From contig CP141143.1 of NCBI GenBank assembly GCA_035235625.1, positions 41,277,178-41,341,177 on the forward strand: a stretch of 64,000 nucleotides of DNA. The letters run 5' to 3'. The notes under the pieces were generated by a model. The model saw nothing but the letters and a program-made list of their open reading frames with translations, ran no database searches and had not been told where the DNA came from. Position 1 is the first letter of the stretch. Every line of letters begins with the position of its first letter. Shown here piece by piece: positions 51,695 through 62,465 of this stretch. Position numbers and translations under genes: made by a program. The stretch comes from Saururus chinensis. Its lineage: Eukaryota > Streptophyta > Magnoliopsida > Piperales > Saururaceae.

Positions 51695-52060
51695 TGAGCT
51701 CCGCCCATTTCCCTTTCCATGCCCACCTCCCCCTCGCTCCTCTCCGGCCCCGATCCCACCAACCCCAACCCCTGACCCAGACAGCTTCCTTTCCATCCCC
51801 CCTCCCATCCGCACCTCCCCTCCTTACCCCCTCTAGGATTTCCCTGAAAATTCTACCCCCGACTTCTCTGACTCCTCTTCCCTCCCCACCCTCCTCTCCT
51901 TCAACTAGGACCACAACTGCTTCGCAGGTGGCACCGACCACAACTTCCGCATCTACAACTGCCCTTCCAAGAGATCTTTCGCCGGGATTTTGACCATAGC
52001 TCCGGCTCCGATGCTCTTTTGTTGCAACATCCTTACTCTTGTCGTCCCAATGATGCCATC
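51695..52060 (+). pseudogene. Captured ATG18/WIPI-type autophagy gene fragment
   Basis: The plus strand encodes a Pro/Ser-rich lead, then STPDFSDSSSLPTLLSFN, a TAG stop where relatives have Gln, and DHNCFAGGTDHNFRIYNC. A one-base shift exposes EIFRRDFD, then the first frame resumes with MLFCCNILTLVV. This is the first WD-like blade of plant ATG18 proteins (FNQDxxCFAxGTxxGFRIYNC, FRRDF, MLFRCNILALVG). ATG18 binds phosphoinositides in autophagosome formation through its seven-bladed propeller and FRRG motif. Only the first blade is present and it is broken, so this is a non-functional copy inside the TIR element. The second Arg of FRCN is Cys here. Confidence 0.78.
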
Positions 52061-52114
52061 GAGATCATAAAGACATCTATCCGACGATGACATGTATTTT
52101 TTTTAAATTCATGT

Positions 52115-52262
52115 GATTTCGTCCTTTAGAAGGATGAAATCAACTTAATGTGATTTTGTCCTTATAAAGGACGAAATCACTTAATTTGTTTTAATACAAT
52201 TTTGTCCTTTAAAACGACAAAATTAACTTAAACTTGATTTCGTCGTTCTAAAAGACGAAATT
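52115..52262. repeat. Right hairpin array of the TIR element
   Basis: Four palindromes (52115-52141, 52152-52178, 52198-52224, 52236-52262) of the same gatttcgtc..gacgaaatc design as the left array, in inverted order relative to it. They lie just inside the terminal repeat. Confidence 0.87.
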
Positions 52263-52430
52263 AGTTAAATTTTTTTTAAAAGCCACGCAAGCGCCAGCTG
52301 CTTGTACGGTGAAAACTAATACCACTTTAAAAAATATTTCCCAAAATAGATCAATTTAATAATTATTTTTTAAATTATTATTTAAATAATTTTTTTATTT
52401 TTAATTATTATTCAAATAATTTCACCTGTA

Positions 52431-52610
52431 AATGTCTCAACACTAAATGGTTATGAAATCTGTGACGGTCACGATCAGCGACCAGATGCCCAATTTTCAG
52501 CCACAGACACGAAATGACCAAAATATCCTCCTACCGAAATAAGTGAACTTTCGTCTTTCTCCGAATCCTCGGAGAAATCAGATAAACACAAATTCACCTA
52601 AATCCAAGCC
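52431..52610 (+). promoter_or_regulatory. Presumed promoter and 5' leader of the complex I subunit gene
   Basis: The only non-transposon sequence between the TIR element and the ATG, 180 bases. It holds gaccaaaatatcctcc but no clear TATA box at a normal distance. The start context is aagccATGTCC. Core promoter or leader elements may therefore lie inside the transposon end. Confidence 0.45.
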
Positions 52611-52958
52611 ATGTCCGGCAAGCCTCTCGCCTCCGCTGCCGGCGGCCTCCGGAACCGGCTCCGACGATCCGTGCCCATCAGGGGTGGCCACGAAGGAACC
52701 AGCCGCTGGATCACCCCGGGGCACCAGGAGCGGCCCAACGGTTACCTCTTCAACCGGCCGCCGCCGCCTCCTGGCGAGTCGAGGAAGTGGGAGGACTGGG
52801 AGCTGCCCTGCTACATTACCTCTTTCCTCACAGTCATCATCCTCGGCGTAGGCCTCAACGCCAAGCCCGACCTCACCCTCGAGACCTGGGCGCACCAGAA
52901 GGCCATCGAGCGCCTGCAGGCCCAGCAGCAGCAGCTCGCCGAAGAGCCTTCCCAGTGA
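52611..52958 (+). CDS. Mitochondrial complex I ESSS/NDUFB11-like subunit
   Basis: A 115-residue accessory subunit of NADH:ubiquinone oxidoreductase in the mitochondrial inner membrane. After a basic, Ser/Gly-rich amino end (residues 1-32: RNRLRRSVPIRG) comes the conserved plant block WITPGHQERPNGYLFNR, a proline run, GESRKWEDWELPCY and one membrane segment (about 66-83, ITSFLTVIILGVGL). The matrix or intermembrane tail starts NAKPDLTLETWAHQKAIERL and ends in a Gln-rich stretch. The length matches plant ESSS proteins (about 110-115). The TGA lies within CAGTGAGT, which could also act as a splice donor, so a longer spliced form with a different last residue is possible. The high GC content of the first exon contrasts with AT-rich flanks. 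A transposon end lies about 180 bases upstream. Confidence 0.9.
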   Translation: MSGKPLASAAGGLRNRLRRSVPIRGGHEGTSRWITPGHQERPNGYLFNRPPPPPGESRKWEDWELPCYITSFLTVIILGVGLNAKPDLTLETWAHQKAIERLQAQQQQLAEEPSQ

Positions 52959-55900
52959 GTTCTGCTTCGTTCTCTCACCAATTCGGCCCTTTTTATCACA
53001 TGGAGAATTGGGTCATCGGGATTATTGGTGTTGGGGGCGAAAAAGTTGTTTTTTTTTTATTTTCCTTCAATTGTGTTAATAAGATCGACTTTAGCTGAAC
53101 CTCGGGAGGTTGTTCTGTAATCAACTTTAATCTTCATTGTTTCTGTGGCTTTTGAAATGTTGAATTCAAACAATTTAGTCTGAATGACACGCCTGTCGTT
53201 TAGAATGTGAATTCGTGGGTGTTAATGTGGAGAATATGTGCCCAAAATCAGGCGTAGGGCAACATAATTGGTGGGCACAGATATACGTTTCCTCAGCTCA
53301 GTCATTTTGTAACTGGTGATTTATAATGATGATTGGATGTCTGCTTAATGAGTCAAATTGTGCTTTTTTAGTGGGATCATGCGGTATTGACGCTATGTGA
53401 GAAAATAATCGTGTATTGGACAAGCTATGACCTTTATCTTTGTTGTTGAAAGTGGTTTCTTTCAGTAATTTGATTGGGTTGTTCAACCATGATTAGGATA
53501 AATAAAATCAAAACTAGGTAGACCGTGCTGGTGTTTTAATGTGGAATTTGTGCTGATATATTTTTTCTGTTAGTATTGATATGTTAGTCTTTAGGCTTTC
53601 TGTTAATTATGGATTCAGTCTGAATTTGAGAATAGGAGATATGGTGATGGGTACATTTTTATATTGCATAGGCTACGAATTGTAGTGATAGGTGATTTAT
53701 GAGATGATTTGTGTCTTAAGACGACAAATCTACAATTCATGGCAGCATTTCTATTATGTAGGGATTAAAAAATTTCTCTATGAATGATTGAGTTAAATAT
53801 TGCATGTTTGAATTTGGTGGTGAATTTAGTGCATCGGGATTTACTAACGTGGATATTGTCTTGGAGATACAATTCACTTTACGTCTATACTTATGTTTAT
53901 TTAATTGTGTCTTATTATTTCTAAACGGTATAAAAAATGATGTGTCATAATGTTTTTAGCTTATGTACTTAGCTGCTCATCTCTTTGCATTTGTTCATGT
54001 CAGATCTATGTTGAACTTGTTTCTGTGAATCACATGCTTGAGATATTTTTGTCACCATAGTATCATATTAAAGACACTATCCTTGATATAATACTCATTT
54101 CTGTAGTTTGTAAATTAAGTTGTGCTCTAGCTTTTATTTGCTTTTGCATTTTTTATAATATATATTCTTTTGCACTATCAAAATTTCCTAGAGAGATTTA
54201 TTAAGATTATGTAATCTACTGTTAAGTTGACAAGGTACCTTTATATTTGTGTTTTCTAAACGTTTTCTTATGCCATTCTTCATATCATATCATAGTATCA
54301 TATTAAGGACACTATCCTTGATATAATAGTCATTTTCTGCAGTTTGTAAATTAAGTTGTGCTCTTGCTTTTATTTGCTTTCTCATTTTTAATGATATATG
54401 TTATTTTGCACTATCAAAATTTCCTAGAAAGATTTATTAAGATTATTTGATCTACTGTTAAGTTGACAAGGTATCTTTATATTTGTGTTTCCTAAATGTT
54501 TTCTTAAGCCATTTGCTGAACTTAACCATTTTTAGCCATTGGCGGTGACCATGGGAGTGTGCACTTCTCACTTGATTCTTTTAAACTCCAAGAGCTTTGT
54601 TCTGGTTTTCTGAGCATAGTGATTGCAGATAAGGTTGGTCCAGTATGGTTTGCCCTGGATTGTATTGATCTTTTTGGTCTTCTATTTTCTACAAAGGGTC
54701 ATCATGTGGATTGCCTGGTGCATCTGCTGGCCAGAGTGGATCTGTTTTTTCCTCGAAAATTGTCTTTGCCTTTAGAAATTGTTCACACTTGCAAGCATCT
54801 TCATGGAGCTACTCATGTTATTCTTAACTAATTGCTTATAGGAATCATTTCGTAGGTCATGTAATATAATATAAAACCAGTCTTTCTGTAGAAATTTACT
54901 TTCCAATTTGGATTGAGAGGATGCCTGAACCAATGTCCGAGTATCTTCCCAAAGTAGTGCCACTTGTTAACATCACGGTCTTGCAAGACAAGTGGAAAGG
55001 TTGCTTCTGGTTGCCATCCCTGGAAACATAGACTTTGCTAGCAGACAATATAGTGATTGTGGAAGTCGACTTCTACTAAGCAGCATTGACTGTGTTGGGG
55101 GTTATTCGGGAAGTGAAAAGCATTTGGAGTTTAAGTCCTTAAATCCTGTTTTCCTTATCATCAAGGATGAGGGGTAATTAATTGGGCACATGTGCTTTGA
55201 GAAGTTATTTCACGTGTTAGTTTTTCCCATCTTGAGTGGTGTATCAGCAGACGGCAAATAATTCAGAAATAAGTAGATTAATACATTTCTTTGCTTATTC
55301 AAACTAATTTATTTACTGCTCCTCATAATTAGGATGATAGGCTGTCGAACATTATGTTTTGAGCACAATGGTAGTGACTATTTGTGAGTTATATGGTGTC
55401 CTGTCTTTCATATCTTCTTTGAATTGATACCTTCTTCTAGTGGCTTGGATGTAGAGTGTAAGTATCCCACGTTTTCAGGTGTCCAGGTTTATTTCTTCTG
55501 CACCTCAATCACAATTTTTGCAGAAAAGCAACTAAAAATATGTAGTGGCTGAGTATTCCATTTTCATGCAGTAGTTGAAGTGTTTGCAGTAATATTTTCT
55601 TTTCGGTGGGAGATTCAGAGGAGGTTGTGCTCATTCTTTAAGTCATGCAGGCAAGAGTTAAACAGTTCTGCGAAGCTTGTAATATTTTGGAATGTGGTGT
55701 TTTCTTTAATTCCCTTTAAACAAAAAAATTTCAAGCTTTCGCTTAAGCATAAAATAGATTGTAGTATCATGGCGCAAAGCTTATGTAGCGTGTATGAGAC
55801 TTGTGTTTGCACTCTATCCACGTAAACTCTTTACACAAAAAAAATATATGCGTCAGGTATCTACAGTCTCAGATCCAGTCAACTTTCAGATTGCAGGAAA

Positions 55901-55960
55901 AGTGTAAGTGTTGGAATTTTCTTGTTCATTCCAAAGGCTTGACTATATTAAAGAGCTGTT
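52959..55960. other. 3' flank or intron of the complex I gene
   Basis: AT-rich, T-biased plus-strand sequence typical of plant introns or 3' flanks. ORFs such as 54559-54831, 54992-55177 and 55580-55825 have no domain I recognise. It contains the 235-base duplication at 54061-54525. If the GTGAGT after codon 114 is used as a donor, exons would be expected here, but I could not identify one. Confidence 0.45.
54061..54525. repeat. 235-base direct duplication
   Basis: Two adjacent copies (54061-54295, 54296-54525) sharing gacactatccttgatataat, gtttgtaaattaagttgtgc and ctactgttaagttgacaagg, with roughly 7-8 percent difference by eye. Confidence 0.92.
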
Positions 55961-55963
55961 TGG

Positions 55964-55967
<4 letters not shown>

Positions 55968-56037
<70 letters not shown>

Positions 56038-56058
56038 TATATATATATATAGATATAT
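55968..56058. repeat. (TA)n microsatellite
   Basis: About 90 bases of TA repeats with two GA interruptions, directly left of a foldback element. The Ile-Tyr repeats read across it are not coding. Confidence 0.97.
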
Positions 56059-56280
56059 GAGTCGCATTTATATGAGCCCTAGTTCATATATGTTTATGTG
56101 AGCCCGGGCTCTATGGGCCATCGGACTTACATTCAACGGCCTATAAAATTCACGGATTTCTCATGAGCATTTAAACCCATAAGTATTATGGGCCGCCGGA
56201 TGTAAATCTGATGGCCCATAGAGCCCGGGCTCACGTAGTTTTATATGACCCCAGGCTTATACAAATTTTTTCTTATATAT
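56059..56280. mobile_element. Foldback MITE copy 1
   Basis: Two arms pair: gtgagcccgggctctatggg then catcggacttacatt (56099-56136), and gatgtaaatctgatggccca then gagcccgggctcac (56199-56234). They enclose a loop with attcacgg and ataagtattatgggccg. The element sits against a (TA)n tract on the left and tatatatat on the right. Confidence 0.75.
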
Positions 56281-56289
56281 ATATAGAGA

Positions 56290-56513
56290 GAAAGAGAGTC
56301 CCGTTTACGTGAGCCTGGGCTCATATACATTTACATAAGCCTTGACTCATATACACCTACGTGAGCTCGGGCTTTATGTGCCGTTGGATTTATATCCGGT
56401 GGCCATAATACTCATTGGTTTAAATGCCCATAAATATTATGGACTGCCAAATGAGTATTATGGGCCCATAGAGCTCGGCCTCATGTAGGCACATATGAGT
56501 TTGGGCTTATATA

Positions 56514-56519
<6 letters not shown>
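56290..56519. mobile_element. Foldback MITE copy 2
   Basis: A diverged relative of copy 1 (cgtgagctcgggctttatg, ggtggccataatactca, gagtattatgggcccataga, gcacatatgagtttgggc). Its outer arms are duplicated (56302-56360). It is again followed by a (TA)n tract. Confidence 0.65.

Positions 56520-56576
<57 letters not shown>
56520..56576. repeat. (TA)n microsatellite
   Basis: Pure TA repeat of about 55 bases at the right side of the second foldback element. Confidence 0.97.
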
Positions 56577-56577
<1 letters not shown>

Positions 56578-57689
56578 TTACTCTGATTAGTTCTTCGTTT
56601 GTTGTACTCATTTTACAATTTATGAAAGGATTGTGGGTCTATTTTACATGAACGAGTTGGTAAGAGTAACTTAGATGATTTAATATATGTTTTGAAAGTG
56701 AAGAACTGGAATGAAACATTATGATCAGAATTTTTATTGATTCAAATGGCTTGGCTCGCGGGATTGAAATCTCTGAAGTTCTATGAAAAAAGTTTGGCAT
56801 TTTTCTCCTCATTAGAATGTAAAACACTTTGATCTCTGCACTAATTTTCCAGTTGCACAGCGCAGTCTGCAATCCATGGGCAAATACCCATCTTGAATGA
56901 GTGACCCCAGAATTTTTATTTACGTACTCATCTATCTATTCTGTGGATATCCACAGATTGCTGCATAAGCCTCAGCTCGCTAACCATTGTATCGAAAGCT
57001 TGTTCAATGCACGTGCAATGTTACCATAATCGAGGCTCTAGAACTGGAGGTCTCTGAAATTCAACTAGAGCAAACCAATGCAGTTGAATCAGCGTTACAT
57101 GATAAATATGTTCGCTGATTGTTGGGGCTCTAGTCCATTGAGTGCATTAAGCAACTGCAATTCCCTCATCTTGGGTTCCTCATCTTTATCGCAGGATACC
57201 TCATTATTGTTGGAACTTGCTTGGCATGCTTCTTTTTTGTCGGCTGTCTCACACACTAGGGGCAATTAAGAAAAACCCAATCTTTTGAGTTTGCCACTTC
57301 TGTAAAAAGCTTTTTATTTTTCATCTTGCCTTTACTTTTCTCTTGGCCCCTATTAGATGACTTAATATTTTTTTTACCATATTTTAGGATCTTTCTAGCC
57401 AGTGTTACCCCTCTTGGAATTAATGTTTTAAATCGTGGCTAAGTCAACCAGTTGAACCATAGGTCAAGTGGGATTGATTCTGATGATAACATCAACACCT
57501 AAAATAAATTCTATAGAATCACGCCATATTTCAAAATTATCTTTGACTTAAACTTGCTCAAATCCTATTCAAAGTTTTATACCTATTTCAATGAAAATCA
57601 TCATTCCAAATTTCTAATCGACATATAAAAATATAAATAATAACATAAGCAAATAGATATTAAATTTTAAAATAAACCACATACATTAC
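56577..57689. other. Unassigned stretch
   Basis: No supported gene. Minus-strand ORF 56639-56872 and plus-strand ORF 57078-57269 show no known domain. gtcaaccagttgaaccatag and the AT-rich sequence after 57480 may be degenerate retrotransposon sequence. Confidence 0.45.
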
Positions 57690-58463
57690 TCATTTAAAGT
57701 AATGTAGGAAGGGAGGAGAAAGGAAGGGCGAAGGTGGAACCAGGTAGGAAGGGGTGGTCCATAGACTTCGCCGGACCAAGGCAAGGCTAGAGGGAGGTCA
57801 GGTCAGGTTGGCCGTGGCTCACCGCCGGCGGTCTCCGTTTCACCAAAACAGAGCACCAATTGAAACAAGGCAGAGGGGAAAAATAACCGGGAAGGCATAG
57901 AGGAGGCCCCTTGGACTGGGAGGGGCAGTGGCCTGTAGTCGCTGGGCCAGGGCGAAGCTCACGCGGCCGGCCGGCCCTTGCTAGTCCACAGCAATGGCAA
58001 TTGAAACTCAAAACAGTGAGAGGGCAAAGCGGCCGTGGGGGCCGGGATAGTGGCTCCCTGCCGTCACACGGCCGGGCAGAGCCAGTGGCGGCGTCTTGTG
58101 GACCACCAGTGGCTGGGCAAATGAAGCTAGAAGGGGGGGCAGATGCATTGTTCGGAAGTTTCTAGATTGGGTTTAGCCGAGCTCAAGCTCGAGCCTGATC
58201 CTTTCACACATTTTTTTTTCACTTATATCCTCATACACGCTTACCTCATGTTTACATGTTGTATGTCCAAAACTTGCACCAAAAGCGCACATCAAGGCTC
58301 GCGGCCTGCGACTAAGCACCACACCCAACTCTACGGGTATAAATACGGGGTAAATATATAAATATGAATATGCCGAAGCGTCACATTTTTTCGCCGAAAA
58401 TGACCAAAAAAATAGCAGAAAAATCACAAAAAATTGTAAAAAAATCAGAGACATTACAATTAG
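57690..58463. mobile_element. LTR end fragment related to 276-5202
   Basis: A GC-rich block (57720-58180), then agcaccacacccaactctac, gccgaagcgtcacattttt and a gaaaaatcacaaaaaattgt end finishing gacattaca, parallel in order to the end of the LTR at 276-5202. The left boundary and a target duplication were not found. ORFs in it (57787-58011, 57911-58165) are not supported as genes. Confidence 0.5.
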
Positions 58464-59905
58464 TCATTTGTTAAAAGCATACGAGTTATGATTATTTTGT
58501 TATGATTAAGTATGAAAATGATTAGATCAATCATGTTCTAGGTTTAGATTTTGATTTAATGATGTTCTAATATACTTTTTGAATTATATAGAATTTTGAC
58601 ATGTTTTTAATTTGAATTTTGGAAGGTTGAAGACTAACGAGAAACAAATTGTTTAGACTGTTCGAACAGCCTGCCAAGCCGGCCAAACGGCCAAGCATTT
58701 AAATGGCCTACCAGGGTGTTCAAATGGCTATACTATACGTTTGTGATTTTGGCCTATGGATTTTCAGCCATTTCGAGTTCTCTTTTCATAAATCTAATTC
58801 CTTATGAATATGATGAGTTATGATTACCTATAAATGTCACTGTAATTACATGTGTACCCTCTTTGAATTATGATTTAGCTCAAGCATGGATATGATTATA
58901 CTTGTCTAAGTTTTGCATGATGTCATACTTATATTGAATCTGTATTTCGATGTTTAGTTCGCATTTACTCCATGATTTCAGTTGGATATGACTATAATAA
59001 ATTATGGTTGCTGGCACATGCCACATTGATTATAGGTGATTCATGTTCCACATGTTTAGCCTAAGTATAAACACTACTACGTATGTACACTTTTGCATAG
59101 GATTACGATTTTATTTGACAATAATGGATCATGTTTCATGCACATATGGACTGCTTACAGTATGTTTGTTTATGCTTTTACTCATTTAACATCTGCTCAC
59201 GTATGTATCATGTCACATGGATCATAAAAATAATTTATAAATGAAGGTTAATCGTGATTAGCCGTGATTAATCAATTAGATGTACTTGGATGCTATTGGT
59301 TATTAGATTAATTGTTGAGAGGCTTATCGAATCGGTTTTATGTCCAAAAGGACAGGTTTCATATTATGTTCATTGAAGGATATGTTGCATCCTCAAGTTG
59401 AGATGAGCGAATTTGCTATATGAGTTAAATTGATGTCTAAACACTGAGAATATATAATGGTATGTCCATATGCACCGTCTCAGCAGGCTACTCTAGTTTT
59501 CCTTTTTAGGAATTTTGACTTTGCTAGCAAGGATTGTCTTGGGTGAGTAAGAACAGCTCTACTTGTCTTTTTTTAGGAATTTGCATATTCCCTACAAGCA
59601 TTGTTCGTGTGAGTAGGTGGTACCTTTCCAGTTAGGGTACTTCCCCAAACCATTCTATTTTTTTTTGGAATTCGAACCTTCCCTGCAAGGGATTGCCTTG
59701 GGTAAGCGGGTTTGATTGTTTTTCTCAATTGTGAGATATTCACCTAATGGTTATTGTATGTGTATGAAATATAATGCTCATGCTTATTGATATAGGTTGT
59801 GTAGGAACAATGATGCTTATATTACACATACGATTGTGGAATAATTTTGTATAAATATATAGGATGGGATGTGTTTGATACACTTGATTATGTAGGGTGA
59901 GTGTG
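58464..59905. mobile_element. Truncated LTR related to 34510-38048
   Basis: Resembles the 3.5 kb solo LTR in order: the palindrome cassette (58660-58740), gatatgatta and cacatg-rich middle part, repeated ggaatttgcatattccctac/gagtagg segments (59500-59720) and gtgtatgaaatataatgctc-like end. It is truncated at both ends and strongly diverged. Confidence 0.5.
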
Positions 59906-59909
59906 TAGA

Positions 59910-60239
59910 TATTGTGGACCGGTGTCCATAATGCCTGACAACCAGGGAAGGGAGAGGGAGTGATGTGGCCACCATGAAGGAGGGAGAGGTAGAGAGGAAA
60001 GTGGAGAAGACAAGAGAGTCAATTATTTATTCTATAATCAAATTAGGGCATAACTCTTACACTTAAATAGACAAATTTACTAACAGGTGCCTAAGACCCA
60101 ACCACTTAATTAAAAGAAAAGTACTAATAACTCTAATAAGCCTATTAACTTAAATACCCTTATTAAGTAATAACATTATTAAAACCTATCCTACTAGTAT
60201 GTAGCCCCCGGGTGGTAGACACTTAGGATGGTCACAATA
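59910..60239 (-). mobile_element. Gypsy LTR, relative of the 8846-17962 element
   Basis: A 330-base block with TATTG..CAATA ends. It is followed, as in the 3' LTR at 8846-9206, by tccaccatgctt..cctcgagacgac, the 3' end of pol. Its length fits that family; the sequence between the ends is diverged. The partner LTR is missing. Confidence 0.55.
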
Positions 60240-60660
60240 TTCCACCATGCTTTACTTGAGTTTCATCTCATCCTCGAGACGACTTAAAATTTTCTTGCAA
60301 TGGGTCCACCATAGCTCCACTTAGAATGCACAATTAGGTACTATGGAGGTAACACGAGGTCTATCCGAGGAATAGTGAACCCAGAGACCGATGGCAACAA
60401 GCAATGGATGAGACGTGCATAAGGCGCATAGATGGTGGGTTGTAAAAACTGCACTATTGCACTAACCATATGGAGATTGGTTTCTTGGAAGCACTTCAGA
60501 AAATGCGTCTGGAACTGGGACAAGAACTAGTGTATTCATCCAATGTCTGCTAAGAAATTGAATCCTATAGCCCCATTATGCGCTTGGTAGTTAGGTTATT
60601 AGTTTCGGCAGAAACAGAACATACTACCCCTAAGGGCATTAGGGTAATTTTATCATCTAG
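60240..60660 (-). pseudogene. Gypsy pol 3' end remnant
   Basis: A minus-strand remnant of the last part of pol next to the LTR, with a short open frame (60341-60523) and the DETQVKHGG-like end corresponding to 9207-9480. No catalytic motif remains. It is cut off by the LTR-like sequence to its right. Confidence 0.4.
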
Positions 60661-62465
60661 GGTATGACACCCTTCCTTGGGTCATTCTAGTCATTTCACG
60701 GCCCTTTTGTTGATTCTATGTTTTTACCCTCTCCCAAGGTTGCACACTCAAATCGACTCGCACTTCCATTCACATGAATGTGGGTGGCTTGCTCACGATG
60801 GTATTTTTGTCATTTTGTTAAAAGCCCTCCTCATGTCTAATGGGTCCAAAATTTGGTTCAATGGTACTACTTCACTTCATGGACTCAGTGTAATTTTCCT
60901 AGCATGTGACCCTCCTTGAACCAACCTAGGTTAACTTAACGGTTTACAATTAACCCTAGGCGAAAATGGTCAATTATCCACTCTCTGGGATTTTTCCTCA
61001 CTATGTGGTTTGGCCTATATATAGGGTACATATTACTCTCACTGAAAATTTTCCCAATTTTTTAGATCACTCATAGGCCACTGAACTGGAGCCTCTAAGT
61101 CGGGTAAGTAAATATTATACGATAATTTAACTATTAGGGGTAAAAGAGTTATTTTATAGTATCTGAGATTTTTTCCATGTCTGAAACTTAGTAGAACATG
61201 GAAATCTTTCTCTAGATACATGATTAATTTTCTAGAATTTTTTTGACTCTTTTAGCCCCCTGAACTAGACCCAGTTCAATCCCTTTCTTTTTTTATAAAA
61301 ATCCAAGTTGGGTCTTTAGTTCTAGCCTGGAATAGACCGGACCTACAAACCCGCCCATAGGGCTGCCAGCAGCGACAAGATTGAATCCAACTGCAGCCAG
61401 CCGAGCTCTCCAGTCACCGGTAGAATCCTTCTGCCAGAGAACCGTCGGATGGGCTTGCGGGATCCGAAGCCGCTGTCCAGTGCGGCACCAATTTGTAAAT
61501 TCAGAAAACTGCCCGTGAAATGATCACATCTTTTGGCAGCCAGCGAGTGTAACAATGGTCACAACCAGTTGCAAGGCAGGGTCTGGTTGGATTGCCTTCA
61601 AGCGGCAAACCTGATGGACCCAGCCTTGCTTTTGTCCAGTGGCCGGCAGTCGAAGACAAGTCATAGGCGATTTCGCCATGTTCACCCGCTAGTAGAATTG
61701 TCGGCGGGCGCAGCGGCAGCCATGGCCGGAATTAGGGCAGGGTCTACCTGACTCAGTACTTGGTGGCGAATATGAGGGATCCAGTCCCCGCAGCCGGCAG
61801 GGAGTGCTTTGCTACTGGCCGGAACCCATTAGAGCCAACATCTCATTCATTAACCAATTTAGGGATTAACGCTCAAGTTAAGAAATCGAAACAATTACAC
61901 ATCCAAACCTTTTAATCACACAAGACAATCATTTATACAATGATCCTACATTATTGCCGATTTGTTATCGATCCACCACTATCGCAACCTTGCCATAGTC
62001 TCGCCGGAAAATTTCAATGATGGTTCCTCCTCCTTCCCTTAACGGTCAAAAGATCACCCCCTTCCATTAGCCCTAATTAGCCTTTTTATAGGCATGAGGA
62101 TTAGGGTTCTTAATTTCCTTAGGGGGGGCTAAATAGGCTACTTGGGCCTATTTTTGATTAATTTTTGTCACAATAAATAATCGGGCCTGTAAAGTGACTT
62201 AAACGGCCAATTTACACGTCCAATTCGGGTAAATAGGTCTAGCGCACTATAGTCAACATCGAATAGTCATATCTCCTCATCCAAACTTTGATTAATGTGT
62301 TCTTGGTTGCTTTTCGAAACACTTTTTGTCTACTTTTTATCCACATAGGTTTCATCCTCCAGTTCTAACTGATGATCATGTTATCCTCACATGAAAGTCA
62401 AGGGGTCCAACACCCTAATTTTCCGTGATCGACTTTGGGAATTTAGAAAATTCCTGGACGTTACA
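60661..62465. mobile_element. LTR fragment related to 11307-15642
   Basis: The last 160 bases (cataggtttcatcc, gtccaacaccctaat, ttgggaatttagaaa, gacgttaca at 62457-62465) follow the end of the 4.3 kb solo LTR. A GC-rich block (61320-61830) and a TATA-like cctatatatagggtac (61013) lie inside. No start with a duplication matching the CTTCG after 62465 was found, so the left edge is uncertain. Confidence 0.55.

Larger units (their letters stand above)
43216..52430. mobile_element. Mutator-like TIR element carrying gene fragment, split by Athila element
   Basis: The left terminal region (43216-43330: cactttgggaaatatttcc, gttttggccacgcaagcgcc) and right terminal region (52270-52430: gccacgcaagcgccagctg, aatatttcccaaaata) are long, imperfect inverted repeats. 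Hairpin arrays lie just inside both ends. Between them are an Athila insertion, unassigned sequence (51010-51690) and a fragment of an ATG18 gene. Without Athila the element would be about 1.7 kb. Long TIRs plus captured host exons resemble Pack-MULEs, but no 9-base duplication was confirmed, so the superfamily is uncertain. Confidence 0.55.

Noticed and set aside
51627-51993. Minus-strand Gly/Arg-rich ORF and plus-strand Pro/Ser-rich ORF
   Set aside because: The plus strand encodes ATG18-like peptide in a different frame; these two frames are shadows of the captured fragment.
52543-53098. ORFs overlapping the complex I gene in other frames and on the opposite strand
   Set aside because: Shadows of a GC-rich conserved exon; only the 52611-52958 frame matches a known family.
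60661-62465. Complete solo LTR with target duplication
   Set aside because: The right end is clear, but no upstream TG start preceded by CTTCG was found.
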